From: OPU3-GD-OMZ sp964515235
GTDB taxonomy: Bacteria > Pseudomonadota > Gammaproteobacteria > Methylococcales > Methylomonadaceae
Length of the DNA: 64,000 nt
Assembly: GCA_964515235.1 (NCBI GenBank)
Contig: CAZEVO010000005.1
Span: 9,513 to 73,512, forward strand
Direction: 5' to 3'
In this document: piece by piece, positions 27,342 to 36,883 of the stretch
How the letters are laid out: the number at the start of each line of letters is the position of its first letter
Position numbering within the stretch: position 1 is the first letter of the stretch
Program-made: the position numbers and the translations under genes
Notes under the pieces: model-generated
Databases searched by the model: none
Seen by the model: the letters and a program-made list of their open reading frames with translations, nothing else
Told to the model about the DNA's origin: nothing

Positions 27342-27830
27342 TTATTCATGAATCAAAACCCGTTCCCCAACCAAAACAAGATCAAATAGGGCTATCACAT
27401 CATGATTTTTCATTCGGACACACCCGTGAGATTGCGGCTCCGTCTTCACCAGATCGTCTGGACTGCCGTGAATGTATATATACCGCCAACCTGAATCTAC
27501 CGAACCATATCGATTACGTCCCGGCTCAAGTCCCACTAACCAAAGAATGCGCGTCAAAATCCAATCTCGTTCTGGAAATGTCTCTGCTAGCTGAGAAGAA
27601 TAGATTTCGCCTGTGGGCCTGCGCCCTGAAAAAACCATCTGTAATGGGACTTTTGAGCCAATTTTAGCCTTAACTTTATGCCAACCTCTTGGGGTACACT
27701 CACTACCCATTTGTTCGCCGGGACCATTTTTTGCTGTCGACACAACAAAACGACGATACAATCTCCCATTGCGAATAACCGACAGGTTTTGCGCGTTCAA
27801 ATCAATATCCAAATAATCAGCAACGCTCAT
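27342..27830 (-). CDS. YkuD-type L,D-transpeptidase without signal peptide
   Basis: A 162-residue protein with the YkuD fold. The catalytic motif SHGCVRM lies near 135-141, preceded by IYIHGSPDD with the partner His. Such enzymes form 3-3 peptidoglycan crosslinks or attach proteins to the wall. Unlike exported family members it has neither signal peptide nor membrane segment; the first residues, SVADYLDIDL, are polar. Start ATG 27830 is chosen over an upstream TTG. It lies 12 bases before truA. Confidence 0.87.
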   Translation of the reverse strand: MSVADYLDIDLNAQNLSVIRNGRLYRRFVVSTAKNGPGEQMGSECTPRGWHKVKAKIGSKVPLQMVFSGRRPTGEIYSSQLAETFPERDWILTRILWLVGLEPGRNRYGSVDSGWRYIYIHGSPDDLVKTEPQSHGCVRMKNHDVIALFDLVLVGERVLIHE

Positions 27831-27866
27831 ATATATCAATTAAAGATTAAGTCCAAACCACCCATG

Positions 27867-29201
27867 CTAGCAGCGAAAAACAGCAATAGACTCAACATGT
27901 GCCGTTTGCGGAAACATATCCATTACTCCTGCCCTTTCTAAGCGGTATCCTAAGTCATTCACCAAAATACCCGCATCTCTGGCTAATGTTGCAGGGTTAC
28001 AAGAAACATAAACAATACATTCAGGTTTCCACTTTGGTATCCATGCTAAAACCTCAGCCGCACCGGCTCGAGAAGGATCAAGCAATATTTTATTAAAGGA
28101 CTGCTGCACCCATGGCTCTGCAGATAAATCAGCAAACAAGTCTGCTTTATAAAAATCAACATTACTTATATTATTTAAGCGTGCATTTTCTTGAGCGTGA
28201 TTCACTAAGGGTAAATCGCCCTCAATCCCAACCACATGCCCTGAATACCGGGCCAAGGGCAAGGTGAAATTCCCTAAACCACAAAACAAATCCAAGACCC
28301 TATCAGCCTTAGTTAAGGATAAAATATTAATCACGCGGTTAATCATTTGACGATTAATAGCTGTGTTAACTTGTGTAAACATCGTTGGCTTGAATTTAAA
28401 ATCCACCTGATGATCAGGCAAAGAATAACTCGGCATTAACCCAGCCTCAGGCCATAAAGGAATAATGGAATCAGGCCCTTTGGGCTGTAAATAAATAACT
28501 AAATTATTTGCCTTAGCAAAATCACGAATCACCTCACAATCGTCATTCGTAGGGGGCTCCAATACCCGAATTGCCAACACCACATCACTATCTCCAATAG
28601 CCACTTCAATTTGAGGTATTTTGTCCTTAATCGACAATTTCCCAATCATCGATGAAAGCGCCATTAGTCGCTCACCAACAGCCGGATGCATAACACGACA
28701 CGATTCAATATCCGCTAAAAACGGTTGCCGCCGCTCTCTGAACCCAACCAATACACGCCCTTTCTTGGCAACATACTTAACACCCATTCGCGCCTTTTGT
28801 CGATAACCCCAAAAAGGTCCTGTCAAAGGCTCCCAAAGAAGTGGTATTTCAAGCTTACCAATCCGCTTGAACTGGTCTTCTAAAATCGACTGCTTTATTT
28901 CTATTTGCAACGGCTCTTTAACATGCTGAAAACTACACCCGCCACAGACCCCATAGTGGGGACATCCGGCCTCTCCTCGTTCAGGCGCCGGCATTACGAC
29001 TTTAACTACCTTGCCTTCAGCATAATCACGCCGACTATCGGTATAAATAAAGTCAACTATTTCCCCCGGTAAGGCTTCATCAACAAAAACCACTTTGCCA
29101 TCAATATGAGTTAACCCTCGGCCATCATGTGCAAAGGACTCAATAGTCGCTCTAACAGGATCTTCTGGTAGTTTCTTTTTCTTAAAACGTCGTCTCGCCA
29201 T
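27867..29201 (-). CDS. rlmD: 23S rRNA (uracil-1939-C5)-methyltransferase
   Basis: A 444-residue SAM-dependent methyltransferase with an iron-sulfur cluster. An N-terminal TRAM domain (about 8-65) is followed by the cluster motif GCPHYGVCGGC near 79-89 and a fourth Cys near 168. The SAM fold contains LDLFCGLGNFTLPLA near 310, and the catalytic site is VYVSCNPATLARD near 395. It lies downstream of cysM, an order also seen in pseudomonads. Confidence 0.96.
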   Translation of the reverse strand: MARRRFKKKKLPEDPVRATIESFAHDGRGLTHIDGKVVFVDEALPGEIVDFIYTDSRRDYAEGKVVKVVMPAPERGEAGCPHYGVCGGCSFQHVKEPLQIEIKQSILEDQFKRIGKLEIPLLWEPLTGPFWGYRQKARMGVKYVAKKGRVLVGFRERRQPFLADIESCRVMHPAVGERLMALSSMIGKLSIKDKIPQIEVAIGDSDVVLAIRVLEPPTNDDCEVIRDFAKANNLVIYLQPKGPDSIIPLWPEAGLMPSYSLPDHQVDFKFKPTMFTQVNTAINRQMINRVINILSLTKADRVLDLFCGLGNFTLPLARYSGHVVGIEGDLPLVNHAQENARLNNISNVDFYKADLFADLSAEPWVQQSFNKILLDPSRAGAAEVLAWIPKWKPECIVYVSCNPATLARDAGILVNDLGYRLERAGVMDMFPQTAHVESIAVFRC

Positions 29202-29256
29202 GAATGTTATTTTTACCTCTTAATAAACAGCGTATCGACCCAGAAACGCTCTACTT

Positions 29257-30147
29257 TTATACTGAAAATATACCGGTTGATAAGTAACGATCACCTCGGT
29301 CACAAATAATCGTCACAATTACTTTATTCTCTAGTTGCTCTCCTAATTTCAATGCAGCTGCCACCGCACCTCCTGATGAAATTCCAGCAAAAATGCCTTC
29401 TTCAGCCGCTAAAGCCCGACTTGTATCCTCAGCTTGTTGTTGATCCACATCCAGAATGTAATCAACTTGAGAAGGGTTATATATTTTTGGCAAATATTCT
29501 TCTGGCCATCGACGGATGCCTGGTATTTTGGCATCATCTTTGGGTTGCACACCGACCACCTCTATCGCATTGTTTTGTTCTTTCAAAAACCGCGAAGTAC
29601 CCATAATCGTTCCAGTTGTCCCCATAGAACTAACAAAATGTGTAATTTGACCATCAGTATCACGCCAAATTTCGGGCCCTGTCCCCTCGTAATGCGCTCT
29701 CGGATTATCAGGATTTGAGAATTGATCTAATATACGTCCCTGACCATCTGCCTCCATTTTTCTGGCCAAATCAATTGCCCCTTCCATGCTATTTTCGGCC
29801 GGCGTAAGAATAAGTTCTGCGCCATAAGCAGCCATTGAAGAACGCCGCTCCGCACTCATATTATCAGGCATAATTAACGTCATCCTATAGCCTTTAATCG
29901 CTGCCGCCATTGCCAATGCTATACCGGTGTTTCCACTAGTCGCTTCAATAAGACGGTCACCGGGTTTTATCTCACCTCGACGCTCAGCATGCTGAATCAT
30001 ACTTAAAGCAGGACGATCCTTAACCGATCCGGCAGGATTATTGCCTTCCAATTTGACCCAATAAGTATTGCTAGAAGCCCCGGGTAATCGTTGCAACCTG
30101 ACTAACGGGGTGTTACCAACAAAAGCCTCAATCGTTGGCTCATTCAT
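29257..30147 (-). CDS. cysM: Cysteine synthase B
   Basis: A 296-residue PLP enzyme making cysteine from O-acetylserine and sulfide or thiosulfate. The PLP Lys is in GNNPAGSVKDRPAL near 36-49, EATSGNTGIALA near 68, and GTTGTIMG near 176 binds the cofactor phosphate. The length and the NPAGSVKDR form favour CysM over CysK. Downstream are rlmD and then truA. Confidence 0.95.
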   Translation of the reverse strand: MNEPTIEAFVGNTPLVRLQRLPGASSNTYWVKLEGNNPAGSVKDRPALSMIQHAERRGEIKPGDRLIEATSGNTGIALAMAAAIKGYRMTLIMPDNMSAERRSSMAAYGAELILTPAENSMEGAIDLARKMEADGQGRILDQFSNPDNPRAHYEGTGPEIWRDTDGQITHFVSSMGTTGTIMGTSRFLKEQNNAIEVVGVQPKDDAKIPGIRRWPEEYLPKIYNPSQVDYILDVDQQQAEDTSRALAAEEGIFAGISSGGAVAAALKLGEQLENKVIVTIICDRGDRYLSTGIFSV

Positions 30148-30181
30148 AACGTATTATTCCTCACACAAATTAGAACTTTCA

Positions 30182-33100
30182 TTACCCCAACCATTTACGC
30201 GCATTTGCAAACAACCGCATCCATGGCCCATACTCACCCCAATCTTCAGGATGCCAAGAATTCTGAATGGTTCTAAAACAACGCTCAGGATGCGGCATCA
30301 TAATGGTAAAACGGCCATCTTCAGAAGTGATCCCCGTTACCCCCCCAACTGATCCATTCGGGTTGGCTGGAAACGCCGTCGTCGTTTCTCCGTAATTATC
30401 AACATAAGCTAAAGCAACCTGCCTAGCCTTAAGAGCTGACTCTAACTGACCCGTTTGAAAAAGTGCACGCCCTTCGCCGTGCGCAATCGAAACCGGCATT
30501 CTCGACCCGACCATTCCAGACAATAAAATCGAAGGTGACGCCATCACTTCAACCATGGCAACACGGGCCTCAAACTGCTCTGAAATATTACCGACAAAAT
30601 CCGGCCAATGCGCAGTCCCTGGGATTAAACTTTTCAACCCAGATAACATCTGACAGCCATTACAAACACCTAACCCAAAGGTATCCTCTCGATTAAAGAA
30701 ATCTTGAAATTGTTCGCGCACATAATCATTAAACAAAATTGACTTTGACCAGCCTCCGCCAGCGCCTAACACATCCCCATAAGAAAAACCTCCGCAGGCA
30801 ACAATACCTTGGAATTCACGCAAAGAAACTCGCCGATCTACCAAATCACTCATATGAACATCAACTGCGGTAAACCCCGCCCGATCAAATGCGGCTGCCA
30901 TTTCCACATGCCCATTAACCCCCTGCTCTCTTAAGATCGCCACTTTCGGCCTATAACTACCGATAAATGGACTGCTTATATCTTCATGCACATCAAAAGA
31001 TAATTCCGCCTTTAGTCCCGGATCGTTATCATCTAAAATTCGGCTAAACTGCTGTTCTGCACACGCAGAATTATCACGTAATGCTTGCATATGAAAACTG
31101 GTTTCTGACCAGTTTTGCTGTAGTTGGGCTCGTGATTGCTCATAAACAATCGTACCTCCGGCTTGAATAGTTAACTTAGCTAAACTATTAAGCGAACCAA
31201 TCTCACGACTACAGGTCGATAACCCAGCCTCGCTAAGATGCGATAAAACTGCATCTTTGTTACCTGTAGAAACCTGAATAACCGCACCTAATTCTTCATT
31301 GAATAAGGCTGCCAAACTATCCTCGCCTAAGTCATCTAAGATGAGTGACACCCCTAAACGACTGGCAAACATCATTTCTGCTGCCACCGCTAACAAGCCA
31401 CCATCCGAACGGTCATGATAAGCCAATAATAACCCACGTTGATTCAGCTTCTGAATAGTGTTAAAAAATGATTTGAATAAAATCGCGTCATCCAGATCAG
31501 GCGCCTCGTCCCCCAGTTGCTGGTAAACCTGCGCTAAAACCGAACCACCTAAGCGATTCTTCCCTTGCCCTAAATCAATTAAGATTAATGTACTATCCGT
31601 GTTTTTAAGCTCCGGCGTTAATGTTTTATAAATATCACTTACCGGTGCAAAGGCAGTAGTTATCAAAGAAATAGGCGACACCATGGACTTGGCTTGGTCA
31701 TCTTCTTGCCAAACAGTTTTCATCGACAAAGAATCCTTACCCACTGGAATAGCAATACCCAAGGCAGGACACAATTCCATACCCACCGCATAGACTGTTT
31801 CAAACAAAGCAGCATCTTCACCGCCAAAACCAGTGGCCGCCATCCAGTTAGCCGATAGTTTAACCTGCCCTAATTCTGTTATTGCGGCTGCCGCAAGATT
31901 CGTTAATGCTTCACCAATCGCTAACCGCCCTGAAGCTGGTGCATTAATAATTGCAACAGGGGTTCTTTCACCCATTGCCATCGCTTCTCCAGTCTTGGCA
32001 TAAAAACCTGAAGCAGTCACAGCAACATCCGCAACGGGGACCTGCCACGGGCCGACCATTTGGTCTCGAACCACTAACCCCGTAACTGAGCGGTCTCCGA
32101 TAGTAATCAGAAAACTTTTATCGGCAACAGCAGGAAAAGATAATACGCGCCTAATAGCTTCTGACAAAACCATCTCAGATGCATCCAACTTTTTAAGGTT
32201 CGAAGCTAAGCGTTTAACATCACGATGCATTTTAGGTGCCTTACCAAAAAGTACCGACATCGGTAAATTAACAGCATCATCTTTTAGTAATGCATCGGTT
32301 AATTGTAATTGTTCATCTTCGATCGCTTCACCAATAACGGCATAAAGACATTTTTCTTTCTGACAAAAGGATTCAAACAAGGGCAATGAATCTGGTTTAA
32401 TCGCTAAAACATAACGTTCTTGTGCTTCATTACACCAAATTTGCATTGGTGACATACCTTGATCTGCATTTAATATTTTGCGTAATTCAAAACGCCCACC
32501 TCGATCGCAATCATGAATAATTTCTGGAACGGCATTAGATAATCCGCCAGCACCGACATCATGAATAGAAACAATCGGCGTTTTCTCTCCTAATGCTGAA
32601 CAATGATTAATAACTTCCTGACAACGCCGCTCCATTTCAGGGTTTTCACGTTGCACTGAAGCATAATCTAACTGTGCTGAAATTTCACCGGAAGATTGCG
32701 AAGAAGCAGCCCCGCCTCCTAAACCAATTAACATTGCCGGTCCGCCTAAAACAATAATCAGGGCACCCGGCGGAATAGTATTCTTTTCAACCAACATAGG
32801 ACGAATATTACCCATACCACCGGCAATCATAATAGGTTTATGGTAACCTAAAAAATGACCCATTTCAGAAGCCACAGCGGGTTGTTCAAAGCTACGAAAA
32901 TAGCCTGCTAAATTCGGACGCCCAAATTCATTATTAAAGGCCGCACCGCCAATAGGTGCCTCTAGCATAATATCCAATGCCGAAGCAATCCGTTCAGGCT
33001 TACCGTAATCAACCTCCCACGGCTGTTGAAACTCCGGTATTTTTAAATTAGATACCGAAAAACCAGTTAATCCTGCCTTAGTTTGTGACCCTAAACCGGT

Positions 33101-34066
33101 AGCGCCTTCATCTCGAATCTCACCACCAGAACCAGTGGCTGCACCGGGATGGGGAGAAATAGCAGTTGGATGATTATGTGTTTCGACCTTCATTAAAATA
33201 TGAGCTTCTTCATCAATATAGCCATACTTTCCGGTCAACGGGTCACGGATAAAAACCTGTGCGGAAGAACCTTCAATGACAGAGGAGTTATCACTATAAG
33301 CCGACAAGACACCTTGTGGATGACAATGGTAAGTATTACGAATCATGCCAAACAGCGTTTTCCCTTGCTCAATACCATCTATCGTCCATTGCGCATTAAA
33401 TATTTTATGCCGGCAATGTTCTGAATTAGCTTGTGCGAACATCATCAGCTCTACATCCGTTGGATCTCGCCCCAAGCCTTGGAAACTAGTCAGTAAATAA
33501 TCCACTTCATCAGGTGATAAAGCCAAACCTAAGTTTTCATTAGCCTGATCTAACGCACTACGACCTGCTTCTCTAACCGCAATAGTGACTAACGGCTTAG
33601 GCTCTGCCTGATAGAAAATTTCAGGACACTCTGATTCCAAGCAAATGGCTTGAGTCATACGGTCATATAAAATCTCAGTCAACAACTCCAGGTCAGCACT
33701 AATATCAATATTACCTTGAGTCTTTAATCGATATTCAATGGCTCGTTCTATTCGTAAAACGCCATCCAATCCACATCGATGGGCAATTTCTGTTGCCTTA
33801 CTCGACCATGGTGAAATAGTTCCTTCTCGTGGAATGACTAAAAGAACAACCCCCTTGTCATCTCCCGCATTAACTGCCTCGCCATAATCTAATAATTGCG
33901 TTAACTGGTCTTTCTGCTCAGCAGGTAAATCCTGCCCATCAATATTAACAAAGTGAACAAACTGCGCTGACACAGCTCCAATGTGTCGATTAACTGCCTG
34001 AAGTTCCAGTAATAATTTTTCGGTTCTAAATAAAGAAAGAGCCTTAGGGCCTAATAGTCTTAGCAT
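30182..34066 (-). CDS. purL: Phosphoribosylformylglycinamidine synthase, single-chain
   Basis: A 1294-residue purine enzyme with all parts in one chain, as in gamma- and betaproteobacteria. An N-terminal PurS-like part comes first, then a linker, two AIR-synthase-like ATPase halves (KVETHNHPTAISPHPGAATGSGGEIRDE near 290, SIHDVGAGGLSNA, and IPVGKDSLSMK in the second half), and a C-terminal glutaminase domain from about 1035. The glutaminase has its catalytic Cys in GVCNGCQMLSGL and His in MPHPERCFR. Length equals the E. coli enzyme. It follows bamC by 58 bases. Confidence 0.98.
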   Translation of the reverse strand: MLRLLGPKALSLFRTEKLLLELQAVNRHIGAVSAQFVHFVNIDGQDLPAEQKDQLTQLLDYGEAVNAGDDKGVVLLVIPREGTISPWSSKATEIAHRCGLDGVLRIERAIEYRLKTQGNIDISADLELLTEILYDRMTQAICLESECPEIFYQAEPKPLVTIAVREAGRSALDQANENLGLALSPDEVDYLLTSFQGLGRDPTDVELMMFAQANSEHCRHKIFNAQWTIDGIEQGKTLFGMIRNTYHCHPQGVLSAYSDNSSVIEGSSAQVFIRDPLTGKYGYIDEEAHILMKVETHNHPTAISPHPGAATGSGGEIRDEGATGLGSQTKAGLTGFSVSNLKIPEFQQPWEVDYGKPERIASALDIMLEAPIGGAAFNNEFGRPNLAGYFRSFEQPAVASEMGHFLGYHKPIMIAGGMGNIRPMLVEKNTIPPGALIIVLGGPAMLIGLGGGAASSQSSGEISAQLDYASVQRENPEMERRCQEVINHCSALGEKTPIVSIHDVGAGGLSNAVPEIIHDCDRGGRFELRKILNADQGMSPMQIWCNEAQERYVLAIKPDSLPLFESFCQKEKCLYAVIGEAIEDEQLQLTDALLKDDAVNLPMSVLFGKAPKMHRDVKRLASNLKKLDASEMVLSEAIRRVLSFPAVADKSFLITIGDRSVTGLVVRDQMVGPWQVPVADVAVTASGFYAKTGEAMAMGERTPVAIINAPASGRLAIGEALTNLAAAAITELGQVKLSANWMAATGFGGEDAALFETVYAVGMELCPALGIAIPVGKDSLSMKTVWQEDDQAKSMVSPISLITTAFAPVSDIYKTLTPELKNTDSTLILIDLGQGKNRLGGSVLAQVYQQLGDEAPDLDDAILFKSFFNTIQKLNQRGLLLAYHDRSDGGLLAVAAEMMFASRLGVSLILDDLGEDSLAALFNEELGAVIQVSTGNKDAVLSHLSEAGLSTCSREIGSLNSLAKLTIQAGGTIVYEQSRAQLQQNWSETSFHMQALRDNSACAEQQFSRILDDNDPGLKAELSFDVHEDISSPFIGSYRPKVAILREQGVNGHVEMAAAFDRAGFTAVDVHMSDLVDRRVSLREFQGIVACGGFSYGDVLGAGGGWSKSILFNDYVREQFQDFFNREDTFGLGVCNGCQMLSGLKSLIPGTAHWPDFVGNISEQFEARVAMVEVMASPSILLSGMVGSRMPVSIAHGEGRALFQTGQLESALKARQVALAYVDNYGETTTAFPANPNGSVGGVTGITSEDGRFTIMMPHPERCFRTIQNSWHPEDWGEYGPWMRLFANARKWLG

Positions 34067-34124
34067 GGTGATTTTTATCGGTAATAGCCAGTCATCTCAA
34101 CGAAAAAAACTAGCTGTGTTTTTG

Positions 34125-34799
34125 TCATTCGTCAGCCAAATCTTTCTTAATGGCTTGCTCTAAAATTCTGAGAATCTGTAAACTTTCATGTTGCGGAGGA
34201 GCATCTGCATTTTTATCTAATAACATAATATCGCTCTGACCGTTACTGTCAAACACTCGGATTTGGTATTCTTGCTCGCGATTTGGCTCTTCACCAAAAA
34301 TAAAATCAAATTCATTCCATAGCGACCCATCTTCCACAGGCAACTTATTCCATTCATATTGAATAAAATATATCGCATTGGCCTGATTTCTAGCGACAAT
34401 TTCTATGCCTTCTCGGATTAAGGCTTTACCGACAATACGCCATGCTAAATCATAAGACCTTGCTATTTCCAATCGAGGTGAACCACCGGTATAGCTTACC
34501 AATCGAACCGTTGGCAAGGAGGATAGATCCTGCGTCTCAGATAGCGTAGCCGATGCTAGAATTGCCTTCTTTTCCACAACCTTAGCGGCTCTTTTAACTT
34601 CAGCTATTTGCCTTCCCAACTCATTAGTTTGTAGGTCTGCTGGTATTTCTAAAACCGGCAACTCCCTACTGTGTCGATAATCAATTTGCTTGTCAGGAAA
34701 ATAGCTTTTAATACGCGTACAACCTGAAACGATCACCACAGCTATAAGTAGTGCCAATCGCCAATAGACCTGAGAACTGCTATTGCCACACAAAAGCAT
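34125..34799 (-). CDS. bamC: Outer membrane assembly lipoprotein BamC
   Basis: A 224-residue lipoprotein of the BAM complex that inserts beta-barrel proteins in the outer membrane. A signal peptide ends in lipobox VSGC (lipidated Cys27). YFPDKQIDYRHSRELPVLEIPADL (about 33-56) is the conserved unstructured BamC segment that clamps BamD. One or two helix-grip domains follow; it is shorter than the 344-residue E. coli BamC. Start overlaps the dapA stop, and dapA-bamC is a conserved pair. Confidence 0.9.
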   Translation of the reverse strand: MLLCGNSSSQVYWRLALLIAVVIVSGCTRIKSYFPDKQIDYRHSRELPVLEIPADLQTNELGRQIAEVKRAAKVVEKKAILASATLSETQDLSSLPTVRLVSYTGGSPRLEIARSYDLAWRIVGKALIREGIEIVARNQANAIYFIQYEWNKLPVEDGSLWNEFDFIFGEEPNREQEYQIRVFDSNGQSDIMLLDKNADAPPQHESLQILRILEQAIKKDLADE

Positions 34800-35674
34800 T
34801 AGCTTACTTCTGCCTGCTGCATTGCTTTTTTAACTACCGCGTAACAATCCGACGTCAGCCAAGTTAATGGCAAACGAATTCCCATTTTCATTAACGCCAT
34901 TTCGCTCACTGCCCATTTAACCGGAATGGGATTAGCCTGAACAAATAAATGCTCATGTAAACCTGCTAATTTCTCATCAATAGCCAAAGCACTAACACGG
35001 TCATTCGCTATAGCTGCCGTTACCATATTATGCATCAACCGCGGTGCCACATTACCCGTCACGGTAATAACGCCTTGCCCGCCTAAAAGACAAAATGAAC
35101 AAGAAGACGCATCATCACCGGAATAAAGCGCAAAATCATCACCACATAAATCACGCAATAACAAAACACGATCAAGATCACCAGTGGCCTCTTTAACACC
35201 AATAATATTATCAATAGTTGATAATCGCGCCACCGTTTCTGGCAACATATCACACGCTGTGCGACCCGGAACATTATATAAAATCTGTGGAATATCAACC
35301 GCTTCTGCGACTGCCTTATAGTGCAAATAAAGCCCTTCTTGAGTCGGTTTGTTATAATACGGCGTCACTAACAAACAAGCATCCGCCCCAACTTCTTTTG
35401 CGCGCCGCGTAAGTGTTATTGCCTCAGTGGTCGAATTAGCTCCGGTACCAGCAATCACAGGAATACGCTGATTAACTTGTTTAACCACTGCCTGAACAAC
35501 TGCCATATGGTCATTTTCATCCAATGTTGCCGATTCCCCGGTTGTACCTACCGCAACAATTGCATCTGTTTTCTGGTCAATATGAAATTCAACTAGCCGT
35601 TCAAGACTGGCATAATCAATCTCTCCCTCAGCATTCATTGGAGTTACTAGCGCAACAATACTACCTTCAATCAT
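34799..35674 (-). CDS. dapA: 4-hydroxy-tetrahydrodipicolinate synthase
   Basis: A 291-residue TIM-barrel lyase joining pyruvate and aspartate semialdehyde on the way to lysine and meso-diaminopimelate. The Schiff-base Lys is in NIIGVKEATGD near 161, the catalytic Tyr in VTPYYNKPTQEG near 133, and GTTGESATL near 43 is the N-terminal motif. A perfect TATAAT lies about 95 bases upstream, followed by a hairpin in the leader. Confidence 0.97.
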   Translation of the reverse strand: MIEGSIVALVTPMNAEGEIDYASLERLVEFHIDQKTDAIVAVGTTGESATLDENDHMAVVQAVVKQVNQRIPVIAGTGANSTTEAITLTRRAKEVGADACLLVTPYYNKPTQEGLYLHYKAVAEAVDIPQILYNVPGRTACDMLPETVARLSTIDNIIGVKEATGDLDRVLLLRDLCGDDFALYSGDDASSCSFCLLGGQGVITVTGNVAPRLMHNMVTAAIANDRVSALAIDEKLAGLHEHLFVQANPIPVKWAVSEMALMKMGIRLPLTWLTSDCYAVVKKAMQQAEVS

Positions 35675-35726
35675 TCATTTGTCTCAAAATGGTTAAAATA
35701 TCGGGACAGCTAGTCAATTCCAAACT

Positions 35727-35745
35727 GACAAAAGCCTCTTTTGTC
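35727..35745 (-). other. Short perfect hairpin in the dapA leader
   Basis: GACAAAAG-AGG-CTTTTGTC on the minus strand, an 8-bp perfect stem with a three-base loop and no T run after it. It lies between the putative dapA start of transcription (near 35760) and the gene. Function unknown; the region is too short for a lysine riboswitch. Confidence 0.5.
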
Positions 35746-35767
35746 CCATCAATTAATCTACAGCGTC

Positions 35768-35773
35768 ATTATA
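35768..35773 (-). promoter_or_regulatory. Promoter -10 element for dapA-bamC
   Basis: A perfect TATAAT on the minus strand lies in the 133-base gap between trhO and dapA. The -35 match is poor (a TTGTTT only 14 bases upstream), so activity may depend on an activator or be weak. Confidence 0.5.
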
Positions 35774-35807
35774 ACGAAATGACTAAAAAACAATACTCTA
35801 TCTTTGT

Positions 35808-36809
35808 TCAGACCAACCGTTTTTGTGCCACTACCGCTTCTCGTTGTTGTTCCTTATGTCGATATTTTAACTCACGCCGTTCTTGGCTATTGCTTTTAGC
35901 CTCTGAACCAATATGTTGAAGACCACGCTCACGAGCAAGTTCCATCTGCTTTTCACGTTCTTCAAAACGTTTCCGCTGATGCTCACTCACCTTTTCAAAA
36001 CAATGCGGACAACTGATACCTTGCACATAATGCTCACTCGCTTTATCTATTTCACTCACTGGATAACGACAAGCAAAACATTGATCATAGCGTCCCTTGG
36101 CTAAATCATGATCAACCGCAACACGATTATCAAAAACGAAGCATTCACCCTGCCACATAGACTCAGATTCAGGAATCTCCTCCAAATACTTTAAAATACC
36201 ACCTTCCAGGTGATAAACTTCTTCAAAGCCTTGCTCTTTAAGATAAGCAGTTGATTTTTCACACCGTATTCCACCGGTACAATACATCGCCACCTTCTTA
36301 TGCTGCCGAGGGTTTAAATTATCACTAACATACTTTGGGAACTCGCGAAAAGTAGCCGTCTTAGGGTTAACTGCACCCTGAAACTGGCCAATATTTACCT
36401 CGTAATCGTTACGAGTATCCACTAACAACACATCAGGATCAGCAATTAAGTCATTCCACTCACTGGGCTTAACATAAGTACCTACTATCTTATTAGGATC
36501 AATCGTTTCAACACCCATTGTCACGATCTCTTTTTTCAATTTGACCTTGGTGCGATAAAAAGGAATTGCTTCATCCAACGACTCCTTATAATTGATTCCA
36601 GCTAAACGCTCATCTTTATTAAACCAATCATAAAGCGCATTAATAGCCGCTCTTGAACCTGCAACCGTACCATTAATACCCTCTCTAGCCAGCAAAATAG
36701 TCCCTTTAATCTCATGTGCTGTCATTACCTGTAACAACGGCTTTTGTATCTGTTCAAAATCTTCTAAACGTACGAACCTATACAGTGCCGTAACCACACA
36801 ACCATTCAT
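35808..36809 (-). CDS. trhO: tRNA uridine(34) hydroxylase TrhO (rhodanese family)
   Basis: A 333-residue protein of the YceA/TrhO family that makes 5-hydroxyuridine at the wobble position of certain tRNAs. An N-terminal acylphosphatase-like part (1-95, ALYRFVRLEDF) is followed by a rhodanese domain with active-site loop CTGGIRC near 177-183. A Cys-rich C-terminal region (CFACRYPV and CPHCFEKV) and a basic Arg/Glu/Gln-rich tail complete it. It follows a GST gene. Confidence 0.95.
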   Translation of the reverse strand: MNGCVVTALYRFVRLEDFEQIQKPLLQVMTAHEIKGTILLAREGINGTVAGSRAAINALYDWFNKDERLAGINYKESLDEAIPFYRTKVKLKKEIVTMGVETIDPNKIVGTYVKPSEWNDLIADPDVLLVDTRNDYEVNIGQFQGAVNPKTATFREFPKYVSDNLNPRQHKKVAMYCTGGIRCEKSTAYLKEQGFEEVYHLEGGILKYLEEIPESESMWQGECFVFDNRVAVDHDLAKGRYDQCFACRYPVSEIDKASEHYVQGISCPHCFEKVSEHQRKRFEEREKQMELARERGLQHIGSEAKSNSQERRELKYRHKEQQREAVVAQKRLV

Positions 36810-36883
36810 ATCAATTAACCTTTACTTGATGCCTGGACCGCAAATCCAGATCAGATGAAAAGAATGCTATATTTTACCTGATC

